Notes: generated by a model from the sequence alone, not told the origin. 64,000 nucleotides of DNA from Larkinella terrae (GCF_009668025.1 NZ_WJXZ01000001.1:549814-613813); one strand, 5' to 3'. Numbered from the stretch's first letter, positions 35,221 through 43,991 are shown. Made by a program: numbers and translations.

Positions 35221-36402
35221 ATGAAAAAAGTAGGACTACTTGCCGCTTCATTGATCTGTTTTGCCACGCACGCCTTTTCGCAACATACGGATTCACTGCG
35301 CAACGAATTAAATCAAAACCGCCAGAACCGGTATCCCATCCGCCCCGCCCAGCTTGGGTTTGTTCCTCCGTTGAGCACCAACGGCATCGACAACGTCCTG
35401 TTTAGCAACCGGTTTTCGCTGAATATCCTGGGCGGCTACGCGGCAGCGCTGGACGGTGTCGAATTCAGCGGTTTGTTCAGCCTGGAAAAAGATTACGCCA
35501 AAGGCGCGCAGTTTTCGGGTATTCTTAACGGCGTCCGGAATGAAGTCGATGGCGCGCAGTTCGGCGGAATTGCCAACATCGCCGGGGGACCACTTTACGG
35601 GGTGCAGTTTGGCGGCACGGTCAATATCGTCGGCAAAAACGTGAAGGGTGCCCAGTTTGCTGGTGTCGCCAATGTGTCCGGCGGGCAACTGACCGGCGCG
35701 CAATTTGGCGGGGTAGCCAATGTCACGAAAGGAAACGTCAAAGGGGCGCAGGTCGCCGGGGTTGCCAACCTGGCCGAATCGGTGGACGGTCTGCAGATTG
35801 CGGGCGTTGTCAACGTCGCGAAACGGGTGAAAGGCACGCAAATCGGTCTGATCAACGTGGCCGACAACGTCGACGGCGCGCAGATCGGTTTTCTGAATCT
35901 CTCCAAAAACGGCTACCACCGGTTTGAGGTCTGGGCGGGCGACGCGCTGCACGCCAACATCGGTTTCAAAATGGGCGGTAACCGCAAATTCTATAACATT
36001 TTCGCCGTTGGGGCAGCCTATCCAAAAAATAATAATGTTCGCTGGAACAGCGTCCGCTGGGGTTATGGCTACGGGATTGGGACCAACCAGTTTATCGGCA
36101 AACGCAACCAGATCAGCATCGAGGCAATGTCGTACCAGATTCAGGAAGAAGGCAACCACTGGGATGAACTTAACTTGCTGAATCAGGCCCGGGTGAGCTT
36201 TATTTTCCCGCTCCACAACCGCCTGGCCCTGACCGTCACACCGACCTTCAACGTTCAGGTGACGCAAATGAAAACCAGCGAAGGCATCGGTACGGAATGG
36301 GTAAAATGGGAAGTTTATGATAAAACGTTCGCGCGCCGGTGGTCGGATGAGCAAACCCGCGTCCGGATGTGGCCGGGCCTGAATGTCGGTATTCAGTTTT
36401 AA
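35221..36402 (+). CDS. Exported protein with tandem GAQFxG repeats (LA_2272-like) and a beta-rich C-terminus
   Basis: A 393-residue exported protein (signal MKKVGLLAASLICFATHAFS). Residues 80-225 hold ten repeats of about 15-20 residues with the core G-(A/V)-Q-F-(G/A/S)-G-(V/I)-x-N-(V/I), for example GAQFGGIANI, GVQFGGTVNI, GAQFAGVANV, GLQIAGVVNV. This spacing suggests a beta-solenoid, and the pattern resembles repeats first described in Leptospira surface proteins. The last 165 residues alternate polar and aromatic strands, and the protein ends GIQF, consistent with an outer-membrane beta-barrel. Function unknown. An intrinsic terminator follows. Confidence 0.75.
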   Translation: MKKVGLLAASLICFATHAFSQHTDSLRNELNQNRQNRYPIRPAQLGFVPPLSTNGIDNVLFSNRFSLNILGGYAAALDGVEFSGLFSLEKDYAKGAQFSGILNGVRNEVDGAQFGGIANIAGGPLYGVQFGGTVNIVGKNVKGAQFAGVANVSGGQLTGAQFGGVANVTKGNVKGAQVAGVANLAESVDGLQIAGVVNVAKRVKGTQIGLINVADNVDGAQIGFLNLSKNGYHRFEVWAGDALHANIGFKMGGNRKFYNIFAVGAAYPKNNNVRWNSVRWGYGYGIGTNQFIGKRNQISIEAMSYQIQEEGNHWDELNLLNQARVSFIFPLHNRLALTVTPTFNVQVTQMKTSEGIGTEWVKWEVYDKTFARRWSDEQTRVRMWPGLNVGIQF

Positions 36403-36441
36403 AATACTGTTGTAGCAAACCCATCAGTAGGGAATAATCAG

Positions 36442-36480
36442 ATCGGTTGAAAGCCCCGTAGCTTCCAACCGATTTTATTG
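36442..36480 (+). terminator. Intrinsic terminator of the GAQFxG repeat gene
   Basis: ATCGGTTGAAAGC and GCTTCCAACCGAT (one mismatch) around six bases, followed by TTTTATTG. The remaining 130 bases before the next gene show no clear signal. Confidence 0.7.
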
Positions 36481-36608
36481 TTCGTTGTCTGATAAACCGA
36501 AATACAAACTGGTTTTTCTTCGATTCCTTTCCGGCGATTACAACCTTTCCGGCGTTTCGCGTATCTTAGCTACAAATCGGCTTCTGGTACTAAACCGTTC
36601 GTCTGGCT

Positions 36609-38051
36609 ATGAAATCGCTGCTTGCCGTTGCTTTTATCTTTCTGATTTTCAGTTGCCATCCCAAATCCTCCGAACGGGTTCAGCCGGAGCCACCTTCGTC
36701 AGAAGTCGGAACTGTGGTCCCCGGCTCTGGAAATAAACCGCTGATTTTGGAAGCAAACGTCGACGGCATAGGCAAAGCCCTGATTTCCGGCCGTTCGATT
36801 ATTGTGAAGTTGCCCGTTGGATTTACCGCCAAAACCGTCCGGATCGATTACAAAGTAAGCGAAGGCGTCAAGGTGATGAACCCGGCTTCGGGCAGTGAAC
36901 TGGCCATTCGGGACCTTCCCGCCCGCACCATCTGCATTCAACAGGATGCGTTGGGCAATTGCACGCTTTCGTACCAGCTCGTCATTGAAGCCCCAAGTCC
37001 GCTGACGATTTCGGCCGATCCGACCAGTCTGCAACTCGAACTCAACCAGTTTGCCCAGCCTTACGAATTTCGTTTCCAGCTCGGAAACTTACGAACCGAC
37101 GGAACAGTAACCCGGCGTTTCCAGATCCGGTTTGTCAACAAGGCAACGCAATATGCGTTTACCGGCGAAAACTACATGGTATACGATCGGGCCGGGCAAC
37201 CGGTTTTTGTCAACCAGTTCAATCAGCCTCCGGCGCCCAATGAAGGTCAGTTGCGAATGACCGGAATGCTGCCGCTGGCGATGTCGCCGGGCGAATACTC
37301 GGTCACGATTCAGGTGCCGACCTGCTATTCACCCAAAGCCGACGGGCAGTGTTTTTCGTTTGGCTACGAGTCGGTTGAGCTGGCTACTCCACTGATTGTC
37401 AGGGCCGGTTTACCGGTGGTGGGCGTGGTGAATGCAATGCCTTCCGCCAGCAAGGAAGTGTTAATTACCGGACGGAACCTTAATCCAGCCAAAACCGTCA
37501 CCGTCCGGCTGGCGAATGATTTTACGTCGGCAGTGGTCGCCAAGGCCACGGTTGTGAACGATACGCTCGCCCGACTGGTTTTACCCGCCGGGCAATCCGT
37601 GGGGCAATATCAACTGGAAGTGGAACCGGAAGGCGGTAAACCCAACCGAACGCTGTTTGCCATTCCGGCCGAAAAGCCCAGTCCATCGTTTGCGTACGTT
37701 TCGGCGGTGGGCGGTTTTGCCGCTACCCAAAACTGGCTGCCAACGCTGCCGGTTTTCAAACGGGGCGAGTCGCTGGAGGTTCGGTATACGTTCATAACGA
37801 CCGCTTCTTCCTATTCGGAATCCCTCACGCGCACGGTGAAACAGGTTCGGCTGGTCAGCACGACGGATTCGAAACTGACGTATGATTTGCAGGATGGCGC
37901 GTCATTCCGCCCATTTTCCCTAGCCACCGACTTTTTTATGTGGAAATGGACCATTCCGGTATCGGTTCCCGCCGGGGACTACGCACTTGTTTTTGAAGAT
38001 TTCGATGGGTCGGTATCGCTGCCGTATTTTCAGAAGATTCGTGTTCAGTAG
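36609..38051 (+). CDS. IPT/TIG-type lipoprotein
   Basis: A 480-residue lipoprotein (MKSLLAVAFIFLIFSC, Cys16) made of successive Ig-like beta domains. About residues 38-120 form a domain with two Cys in TICIQQDALGNCTLS; 130-260 form a second with TCYSPKADGQCFSF; 265-350 form an IPT/TIG-like domain (PVVGVVNAMPSASKEVLITG). The rest is a further sandwich domain. No catalytic motif is seen. It may be a surface adhesin or a glycan-binding component, but no SusC/D pair is near. A family A repeat follows its stop. Confidence 0.7.
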   Translation: MKSLLAVAFIFLIFSCHPKSSERVQPEPPSSEVGTVVPGSGNKPLILEANVDGIGKALISGRSIIVKLPVGFTAKTVRIDYKVSEGVKVMNPASGSELAIRDLPARTICIQQDALGNCTLSYQLVIEAPSPLTISADPTSLQLELNQFAQPYEFRFQLGNLRTDGTVTRRFQIRFVNKATQYAFTGENYMVYDRAGQPVFVNQFNQPPAPNEGQLRMTGMLPLAMSPGEYSVTIQVPTCYSPKADGQCFSFGYESVELATPLIVRAGLPVVGVVNAMPSASKEVLITGRNLNPAKTVTVRLANDFTSAVVAKATVVNDTLARLVLPAGQSVGQYQLEVEPEGGKPNRTLFAIPAEKPSPSFAYVSAVGGFAATQNWLPTLPVFKRGESLEVRYTFITTASSYSESLTRTVKQVRLVSTTDSKLTYDLQDGASFRPFSLATDFFMWKWTIPVSVPAGDYALVFEDFDGSVSLPYFQKIRVQ

Positions 38052-38079
38052 ATTGAGCGGTTTTATTGAATAGTTGATT

Positions 38080-38243
38080 ATGAGTTGATAAGTGCCATCG
38101 GCACGACATATTTGTAGCAAAATCGTCAGTAAACACCTCAGGCGTGCCTTTAGGTACGCAACGGCATTAATTGCGTACCTAAAGGCACGCGTAGTAGCTG
38201 ATAAATACCTTTCTTCTGCAAACATTAAGCCGCTACGCGGCCC
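38080..38243. repeat. Dispersed palindromic repeat, family A, copy 2
   Basis: Same three-hairpin order as 851-1017: GTGCCATCGGCAC, then the exact 20-base pair GCGTGCCTTTAGGTACGCAA (38142-38161) and complement (38171-38190), then CCGCTACGCGG. It also lies between convergent genes. Confidence 0.8.
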
Positions 38244-38268
38244 AAAACCACATTTTCCGCGCTAAATA

Positions 38269-38685
38269 TCACTTTCGATCTTTCAGCCGGATGACGAGTT
38301 TCAATCCCGACCACTGTTCATCGACGGCGCAGACTTTGACATCGACCAGGCCCAGCGCCAAGGCCGTAGCACGGATCATGTCCTCGGTCAACTCGGTCGG
38401 TTGTTTGGCACTTTTCTTATACCACGACACCCAAATCATCCCGTTTGGTTTGATGGCGGTTTTCAAAACCGCTAATTGGGTTTCCAGCCCTTCGGCGGTA
38501 TTGACGAACAAATGCACCAGATCCAGATTTTCGGCTTGATTCACAAAGGAAATAGTTTGACTACTGTCCGTTCCCAGCAGGTTCAGATAATGGGAAGGCG
38601 GATCGATCAGGAAAACCCGAAAACCGTCTTTAAAGCCGAGTTTTTTGTTCAGCGGAGCGCCCGAGTAACCGGTCATTGTCTTCAA
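38269..38685 (-). CDS. DUF3052 family protein
   Basis: A 138-residue cytoplasmic protein (the Met at residue 4 gives the usual MTGYSGAPLNKKLGFKDG opening). Central motifs are VFLIDPPSHYLNLLG, the NAEGLETQLAVLKTAIKPNG segment and MIWVSWYKKS, with the C-terminal EQWSGLKLVIR. The family is widespread and has no established function; part of the sequence looks like a reduced Rossmann-type methyltransferase without the SAM-binding loop. It stands alone between a family A repeat and the MITE-like element. Confidence 0.8.
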   Translation of the reverse strand: MKTMTGYSGAPLNKKLGFKDGFRVFLIDPPSHYLNLLGTDSSQTISFVNQAENLDLVHLFVNTAEGLETQLAVLKTAIKPNGMIWVSWYKKSAKQPTELTEDMIRATALALGLVDVKVCAVDEQWSGLKLVIRLKDRK

Positions 38686-38783
38686 AATACAACAATTGAG
38701 TGCAGCAAAAGGTCTAACTATTAATCACTTATTCTGCTATTGCTAGAATATTTGAAGAAAGTTAATCAATTTTACAGTACTGA

Positions 38784-38922
38784 GAGACTGTCTAAAATTC
38801 AGATTTTGCCTTTCTTCGGTCTGCCCCCAACCCCCTAAAGGGGGCTTTTAAATGCCGATTGAAGCCCCCTTTAGGGGGTTGGGGCAAAGTGGAAAGGAAA
38901 ATTATAAATTTTAGACAGTCTC
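38784..38922. mobile_element. 139-bp MITE-like element with 16-bp terminal inverted repeats
   Basis: GAGACTGTCTAAAATT (38784-38799) and its exact complement (38907-38922) bound the element, and TGA lies immediately outside both ends (38781-38783 and 38923-38925), as a 3-bp target duplication would. There is no coding capacity. The interior is a family C hairpin (38822-38886), so the whole element can fold into one long stem. Confidence 0.65.
38822..38886. repeat. Dispersed hairpin repeat, family C, copy 3
   Basis: Arms TGCCCCCAACCCCCTAAAGG and CCTTTAGGGGGTTGGGGCA with one unmatched base, flanking a loop of about 20 bases. The units differ from copies 1 and 2 (CCCCCTAAAGGGGG in place of CCCCTAAAGGGG) but the plan is the same. 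It is the core of the MITE-like element. Confidence 0.75.
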
Positions 38923-38924
38923 TG

Positions 38925-38944
38925 AGAACGTATATATTCGTTCT
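38925..38944. promoter_or_regulatory. Candidate ArsR-type operator
   Basis: AGAACG and CGTTCT, exact complements, flank TATATATT, 45 bases before the ArsR-type gene. The length and symmetry suit a winged-helix dimer; probable autoregulation. Confidence 0.5.
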
Positions 38945-38989
38945 AACGTAATACGGTTACATACCAACTCTGCTTAAAACCGGACGCCA

Positions 38990-39274
38990 ATGTCCTTATC
39001 TGGAATGGATAATAAGTTTATTGAAAAGGCTTCGGGCGCTATCGCAGACAAGTACCGGCTGCAAATTTTACTGGCACTTTCCGAAAAAGGCACATTGAAC
39101 AATTCGGATATTCAGGAAATGACGGGCTTGTCGCAGCCCTGCGTTTCACACCACGTCAAAACCCTGGTCGACAGCGGCTTAGTCAACACGCACAAAGAAG
39201 GAAGAAATCAGAATCTGAGTTTAAATAAAGAAGGATTAAAGGATTTGTCGGGCTTCCTGACGAAGCTGACTTAA
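38990..39274 (+). CDS. ArsR-type winged-helix transcriptional regulator
   Basis: A 94-residue protein that is essentially one winged helix-turn-helix: LQILLALSEKGTLNNSDIQE, the recognition region LSQPCVSHHVKTLVDSG and the wing NTHKEGRNQNLSLN. The single Cys in SQPCVSHH is in the place where metal-sensing ArsR proteins have ligands (cf. ELCVCDL), but no second Cys is present, so a thiol-redox or metal-free ligand is more likely. An Old Yellow Enzyme gene begins 74 bases downstream on the same strand and is the likely target, with a symmetric operator at 38925. Confidence 0.85.
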   Translation: MSLSGMDNKFIEKASGAIADKYRLQILLALSEKGTLNNSDIQEMTGLSQPCVSHHVKTLVDSGLVNTHKEGRNQNLSLNKEGLKDLSGFLTKLT

Positions 39275-39348
39275 AAAATTTTCGCTAATACATCCAAACT
39301 TTTAAATGTATGGATGCGTTACCCAGCCGAACCAAGACAAACATCGAC

Positions 39349-40440
39349 ATGAGTACTTTATTGTTTTCTCCCGCCAAACTCGGCTCTTTAACCCTCACCA
39401 ACCACATTGCCATGGCTCCGATGACGCGCAGCCGGGCTTTCAATAACCTTCCCAACTATTTGATGGCAACCTATTACGGTCAGCGGGCGTCGGCGGGTTT
39501 AATCATCACCGAAGGGGTTGCTCCTTCTCCCAACGGCCTGGGCTACGCCCGGATTCCCGGTCTCTACAGCACCGGGCAGATCGAAGGCTGGAAAAAAGTA
39601 ACCAAAGCCGTTCACGACAAAGGCGGCCATATTTTTGCGCAATTGATGCATACCGGGCGCATTGCTCACCCGCTGAACCTGCCCGCCGGAGCGGAAGCCG
39701 TGGCTCCATCAGCCATCCGGGCGCAAGGCCCGATCTGGACCGATCAGGAAGGTTTGCAGGAAAATACGACCCCGCGTGAACTGACGACAGCGGAGGTGAA
39801 ACAGACGATTCAGGAGTTTGTGCAGGCGGCTAAAAACGCCGTCGAAGCCGGTTTTGACGGCGTTGAATTACACGGCGCGAATGGCTATCTGATCAAACAA
39901 TTCCTGAATCCGAACAGCAATCAGCGTACCGACGAATACGGCGGCAGCGTCGAAAACCGCGCCCGGTTTGTCCTGGAAGTTGCCGAACAGGTTGCCCAGG
40001 CCATTGGAAAACAGCGGATTGGCATCCGGTTTTCGCCCTACGGACAGTACAACGACATGGGGCTGTATCCGGAAGTAGTGGAAACATATACCTATCTGGC
40101 CGAAAAACTGAACGATATCGGCATTGTTTACATCCACCTGGTCGACACGGCCGCGCCGGACGGTGACGAAACCACCCGGCCCCTGATTAAAATCGTTCGT
40201 GAGAAATTCAGGAACACCCTCATTCTCAACAGTAAATACACGGCCGAACGGGCGGAAGAAGATCTGCAAAGCGGTTTGGCCGACCTGATTGCGTTTGGCA
40301 GTCCGTTTATTGCCAACCCGGACCTGGTCGAACGACTGAGCACCGGTGCAGAACTGGCATCGCCAGACCCCGCAACCTTTTTTGCCGGTGGTGAGAAAGG
40401 CTTTATCGACTACCCGGCGCTGGTAGAAGCAGAGGTGTAA
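39349..40440 (+). CDS. Alkene reductase, Old Yellow Enzyme family
   Basis: An FMN enzyme of 363 residues, starting at MSTLLFSPAKLGSLTLTNHI; thirteen open codons upstream are probably untranslated. It has the TIM-barrel signatures MAPMTRSRA, the substrate His-Gly-Ala-Asn in GVELHGANGYLIKQFLNP and the following YGGSVENRARFVLEV. It should reduce activated C=C bonds or nitro compounds with NAD(P)H, as NemA does. Being behind an ArsR-type regulator suggests induction by electrophilic or oxidising compounds. Confidence 0.92.
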   Translation: MSTLLFSPAKLGSLTLTNHIAMAPMTRSRAFNNLPNYLMATYYGQRASAGLIITEGVAPSPNGLGYARIPGLYSTGQIEGWKKVTKAVHDKGGHIFAQLMHTGRIAHPLNLPAGAEAVAPSAIRAQGPIWTDQEGLQENTTPRELTTAEVKQTIQEFVQAAKNAVEAGFDGVELHGANGYLIKQFLNPNSNQRTDEYGGSVENRARFVLEVAEQVAQAIGKQRIGIRFSPYGQYNDMGLYPEVVETYTYLAEKLNDIGIVYIHLVDTAAPDGDETTRPLIKIVREKFRNTLILNSKYTAERAEEDLQSGLADLIAFGSPFIANPDLVERLSTGAELASPDPATFFAGGEKGFIDYPALVEAEV

Positions 40441-40443
40441 AAG

Positions 40444-40550
40444 AGACGATTGACGATCGACCATTGACCATCGTCGATAGACTGTCAATCTATGTCGATG
40501 GTCAATGGTCAATGGTCAATGGTCAATCGTCAATCGTCAATCTAACGTCT
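40444..40550. repeat. Inverted repeat of GTCAATG/ATTGACC heptamer units
   Basis: The gap between the convergent alkene reductase and CE15 genes holds at least five tandem GTCAATS heptamers on the right arm (about 40500-40538) facing ATTGACGATCGACCATTGAC on the left, closed by AGACG and CGTCT. The CE15 stop codon (40542-40544) is inside the right arm. Related: 29244 and 51013. Confidence 0.8.
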
Positions 40551-41834
40551 CTTGAAATTCTTATCCGCAAAGTTGATGAATTGCTCCCAGTCGTAACGCT
40601 TGACATCGTGTTCGCCGGCCCGGATGTGGTAGCGAACGGTTTCGCCGACGGGTTGGTGGATCGGCGGCCAATCGCCCGAACCGATTCCTTTTTTACCGTA
40701 TAATTGATAAACCGGATCGGTTTTCTGCGCACTGAGAAACTCGCCTTTGGGATCGGCCCATTGGTCGCCCTGCGCACTCGCGACGTACAGCGGGCGGGGT
40801 GCAATCAGGGCCAGCAATTCATGCTGATCGAACGGCAGGGCTTCGGGTTTGCCGTTATAAGTGCGGTATTGCAGGCAAAACCAGTATGGAAACGTGGTAT
40901 TGATTCGTTCGATGGTTTCGCCAAAAACCCGTTTCGACAAGGTTGCGCCACCTTCCCCCGATTCGTTGGCAATCACAGCCGCAAAGCGCAAATCCTGCGC
41001 TCCGGCCCACAGAGCGGCTTTTCCCTGCCGCGAATGCCCGACGACAATCGCCCGTCTGGCATCCACCGAACTGTCGGTTTCCAGGTAATCCAGCATCCGG
41101 CTCATGCCCCACGCCCAGACGCCGATGGCCTGCCAGCCGTCCTTTTTCTGATTCGTGGGCGGATCGAGTACGGAACGAATACCGGTTTTCCAGCCCTCCG
41201 CATGATCCGGTTCCAGATCGCCGTAATAGGCAGTCGCCACGCTGTAACCTTTTGACACAATGAGTTCCAGCGGCCAGCGGGACATCTGCACCCCGCGTGC
41301 GGCTTCCGTCGCCCGGTTGTTCACCACTTTACCGTCGGGCCGGTTGGGCAACCAGCGGGTCGAAAGCGCAATGCCGGGTTCGGTGCTGATGCTGTGGTTT
41401 CCCATGTAGTTCAGGCCAACAAAAACCGGCGGTTTTCCGGCATCTGGGCGGTTTTTCGGCACATAAAGTAAAAGATCCAGCGAAGGCAAATCCGGGTATT
41501 CGGTCCAGACAATGGAAACCTGTTTGCGAATGGCCGTTCCGCCCAGCGCCGACGAATCCACCGATCGGACTTCGTAACGGGTCTTCAGCCGACGTTCGGG
41601 CGTTTTTCCGTAAACCTGTTCGGCAAACAGTTTCAGCAATTCCGGGCGTCGGACGCCCGCCCACTGGCGGGCCGTCGTCACCTGTTTTCCAGCAGAAGTT
41701 ACAAGCGGGTCGGGCAAGGTATACGGTGGAACCTTGTCTTCGTCGTAATTAAAACCGGGCGGCTGGCTGTATCCGGTTACGGCCTGAAAAAGAAAACCGC
41801 TCAGGACAATCAACTTCAGAAAATGGGTTTGCAT
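40542..41834 (-). CDS. CE15-type glucuronoyl esterase
   Basis: An exported alpha/beta hydrolase of 430 residues (signal MQTHFLKLIVLSGFLFQAVTG). The nucleophile is in VVGHSRQGKAALWAG, the GxSRxGK motif of CE15 4-O-methylglucuronoyl methylesterases; ESGEGGA, FDQHELLALIAPRPLYV and the final His in GEHDVKRYDW match the family. CE15 enzymes cleave the ester between lignin and glucuronoxylan. Older databases call such proteins acetylxylan esterases. It fits the carbohydrate-degrading character suggested by the GH28 and GH33 genes but is not in a cluster with them. Confidence 0.85.
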   Translation of the reverse strand: MQTHFLKLIVLSGFLFQAVTGYSQPPGFNYDEDKVPPYTLPDPLVTSAGKQVTTARQWAGVRRPELLKLFAEQVYGKTPERRLKTRYEVRSVDSSALGGTAIRKQVSIVWTEYPDLPSLDLLLYVPKNRPDAGKPPVFVGLNYMGNHSISTEPGIALSTRWLPNRPDGKVVNNRATEAARGVQMSRWPLELIVSKGYSVATAYYGDLEPDHAEGWKTGIRSVLDPPTNQKKDGWQAIGVWAWGMSRMLDYLETDSSVDARRAIVVGHSRQGKAALWAGAQDLRFAAVIANESGEGGATLSKRVFGETIERINTTFPYWFCLQYRTYNGKPEALPFDQHELLALIAPRPLYVASAQGDQWADPKGEFLSAQKTDPVYQLYGKKGIGSGDWPPIHQPVGETVRYHIRAGEHDVKRYDWEQFINFADKNFKRR

Positions 41835-41875
41835 GGTGGTTCTATTGGGTCAATAGTATTTCAAAAAGTCGCTCG

Positions 41876-43768
41876 TTAATTCCAGGTCCGAACCCCAATC
41901 ATCCCATACGAAAGCAGGTAACAGGTCACCAGAAAATGAAGAGTCGATAAAATGGCCAGTTGCCAGTAAATAGTCCGATTGATTTTTGCCTTTCGTTTGA
42001 TAATCAGATTGATGACTGAGCCCGCGGACGCCAGGCCAAAACCGATGGACAACAGCATAACTGATACCGATACATAACTGATCTTTCCCATCAGTTCGAA
42101 GACGTCTTTGCTGCCAACCATTCCCATTATCTGCGATAGCAGAAACAGCAGACTGGCGGCTAAAGGCCAAAAAAGCAGACTGACCGTAGCTCTGCTGAAC
42201 ATTTTTCCCCGCCAGTACTGAACCATCCAGATACTGCCAAAAACGATCGAGCCCAGCAGGTAAATCATCCAGCCGATTCCCAGAATAAGCTGCCCAAATG
42301 CGATTAAAGGCGAAACCCGCATCAACACCTGACTACCCGCGTGCAAAACCGCTCCCGCAATCGGATCGTTGACCTGCACCAGACTGATTTTGCCGGTTTC
42401 CTTCGCTACGTACTGCGTATCGTTGATGGCCAGATGGGTTTCGGCCCCGCTCCCCCAAACGCCCCCGATAAAGACGAAATCGCCGGTGTTCCAGATGTGT
42501 TTTACGTTCGTAATCCGCTCCAGGTAATACGTCGTCTCGATGCGGGGATTGATGGGAACGTAATAACCGGAAATCGCTATTTCGCGGGCATGAACGGCCC
42601 GGCCCCGGCGGATTGAATCGGCGCGGAGGTGGCTGGTCTGAAAATTCCGGATCAGATTGGTAATGCGGTGCAGGGCGTTTCCGTCGCTCGAGTTGATCAT
42701 AACTGCGTAGCCAAGCCGGTGCGCCGGGAGATACGCAAAGTCCGTTAAACCGCCATTCATTCCCCCACTATGCGATCGATAGACGAAGCCTTTGTGCGGG
42801 CTTGAATAGTTGGCTAACCCGTAGCCGTATTCCAGCCCGGCCTGAGCGCCCGACGAGGTCGAGGGGGTTTCCATGCGTTTTAACGAAGCTTCACTCAGGA
42901 GCTGCAGACTGTCGACCCGCCCCCGGTTGATGAAAAACCGCAGCATCCGGGCCATGTCTTCGGGCGAGGCATTGATCGAGCCGGAAGGTCGCATAATGAG
43001 ATTCCAATACGGTTGCGGTTTGTTGTCAATGTAAAGCGTGACGCCCCGTTGCCGGTATTTTTCGGAAGCAAAATAGGTCATGTTTTCCATGCCCATTGGG
43101 TCAAAAAACTGCTTCTGAATATAATTCTCGAAGGGTTGACCGGTTATTTTTTCAATGATGTAAGCGGCTACGGGCGGTCCGGCGTTGCAGTAAGCCATGT
43201 GCGTACCCGGCATCCAGCGCGAAATGCGCGAATGGGGATGATAATCAAGGCCCTGCTTCAAGGTGGTTTTGGGATCGTTCAGGGCGTATTCGGTCAGGTG
43301 CAGATCGTCCCAGCCCGTCGTATGTTCGAGCAGATGGCCGACGAGAACCGGAGCGGTTTTTTCCCAGGGATTCGTAAATTCAATTTCCGGCACCAGGTCC
43401 CGAACCTTGTCTTGCAGGCTAATGCGCCCTTCCTCCTGCAATTTCAAAATGGCCAGCGAGACGAACATTTTGGAAACCGAACCGATCCGAAACATCGTCT
43501 TTTCGGTAGCCTTCGCATTCGTTTGCCGGTTTGCCCGGCCCAGGCCCGCTACCCAAACCAGACTATCGCCATGAACCAGAGCTACGCCCACGGCTGGTGT
43601 TCCCGTTTCTTTCAGGACAGTTTCAATGGCCGTTTGCAGTTCCCGGACGGTTTTCGGATCATCGGGTTTTTTCTGCCCAACTATGAGTCCAGGAGCAATA
43701 AAAAAGAGCACTAACCAGAAGAAGCGGTGACTTTGGGGAAGCAGCGTCATCAGGAACGGGTTTACCAT
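41876..43768 (-). CDS. Class C beta-lactamase-like serine hydrolase with C-terminal membrane domain
   Basis: Start chosen at MVNPFLMTLLPQSHRFF (630 residues), which exposes a signal peptide ending IVGQ; the frame is open to 43906, and the Met six codons later is possible. The penicillin-binding domain has SxxK in SVSKMF, YxN in MAYCNAG and HxG in HSGGMNG. A linker domain follows, and the last 190 residues contain about five membrane helices. Such proteins are peptidases or esterases, not usually antibiotic-degrading lactamases. The substrate is unknown. A perfect palindrome follows the neighbouring small gene upstream. Confidence 0.85.
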   Translation of the reverse strand: MVNPFLMTLLPQSHRFFWLVLFFIAPGLIVGQKKPDDPKTVRELQTAIETVLKETGTPAVGVALVHGDSLVWVAGLGRANRQTNAKATEKTMFRIGSVSKMFVSLAILKLQEEGRISLQDKVRDLVPEIEFTNPWEKTAPVLVGHLLEHTTGWDDLHLTEYALNDPKTTLKQGLDYHPHSRISRWMPGTHMAYCNAGPPVAAYIIEKITGQPFENYIQKQFFDPMGMENMTYFASEKYRQRGVTLYIDNKPQPYWNLIMRPSGSINASPEDMARMLRFFINRGRVDSLQLLSEASLKRMETPSTSSGAQAGLEYGYGLANYSSPHKGFVYRSHSGGMNGGLTDFAYLPAHRLGYAVMINSSDGNALHRITNLIRNFQTSHLRADSIRRGRAVHAREIAISGYYVPINPRIETTYYLERITNVKHIWNTGDFVFIGGVWGSGAETHLAINDTQYVAKETGKISLVQVNDPIAGAVLHAGSQVLMRVSPLIAFGQLILGIGWMIYLLGSIVFGSIWMVQYWRGKMFSRATVSLLFWPLAASLLFLLSQIMGMVGSKDVFELMGKISYVSVSVMLLSIGFGLASAGSVINLIIKRKAKINRTIYWQLAILSTLHFLVTCYLLSYGMIGVRTWN

Positions 43769-43991
43769 TCCGTAAGGAAGATGCTTCGCCCGTTTACTCG
43801 CAGAATCTAAAATTTCAGGCCGAAAAGGTTCTGCAGGCTTTTCAGCCTTTGGAAAACCGTACCAATACGCCGGTTCGTCCATGCTGACCGGTAACAACCG
43901 GTTCAATGCCGCCGAAGTTTTGCTCCGGACCTTATCCCATGGCTACGTCGTGACGAACCTGACGGTAATACCATAATCCGGCCAGCGTGCC

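Noticed and set aside
35308-36354. 348-residue minus-strand frame with apparent repeats
   Set aside because: The repeats are only the complement of the GAQFxG repeats on the plus strand.
40444-40550. Possible CRISPR array
   Set aside because: The units are 7 bases long, contiguous, and symmetric; there are no spacers and no cas genes.
41876-43768. Antibiotic-resistance beta-lactamase
   Set aside because: The SxxK/YxN/HxG set fits, but the C-terminal membrane domain and linker place it with peptidase/esterase-type serine hydrolases.
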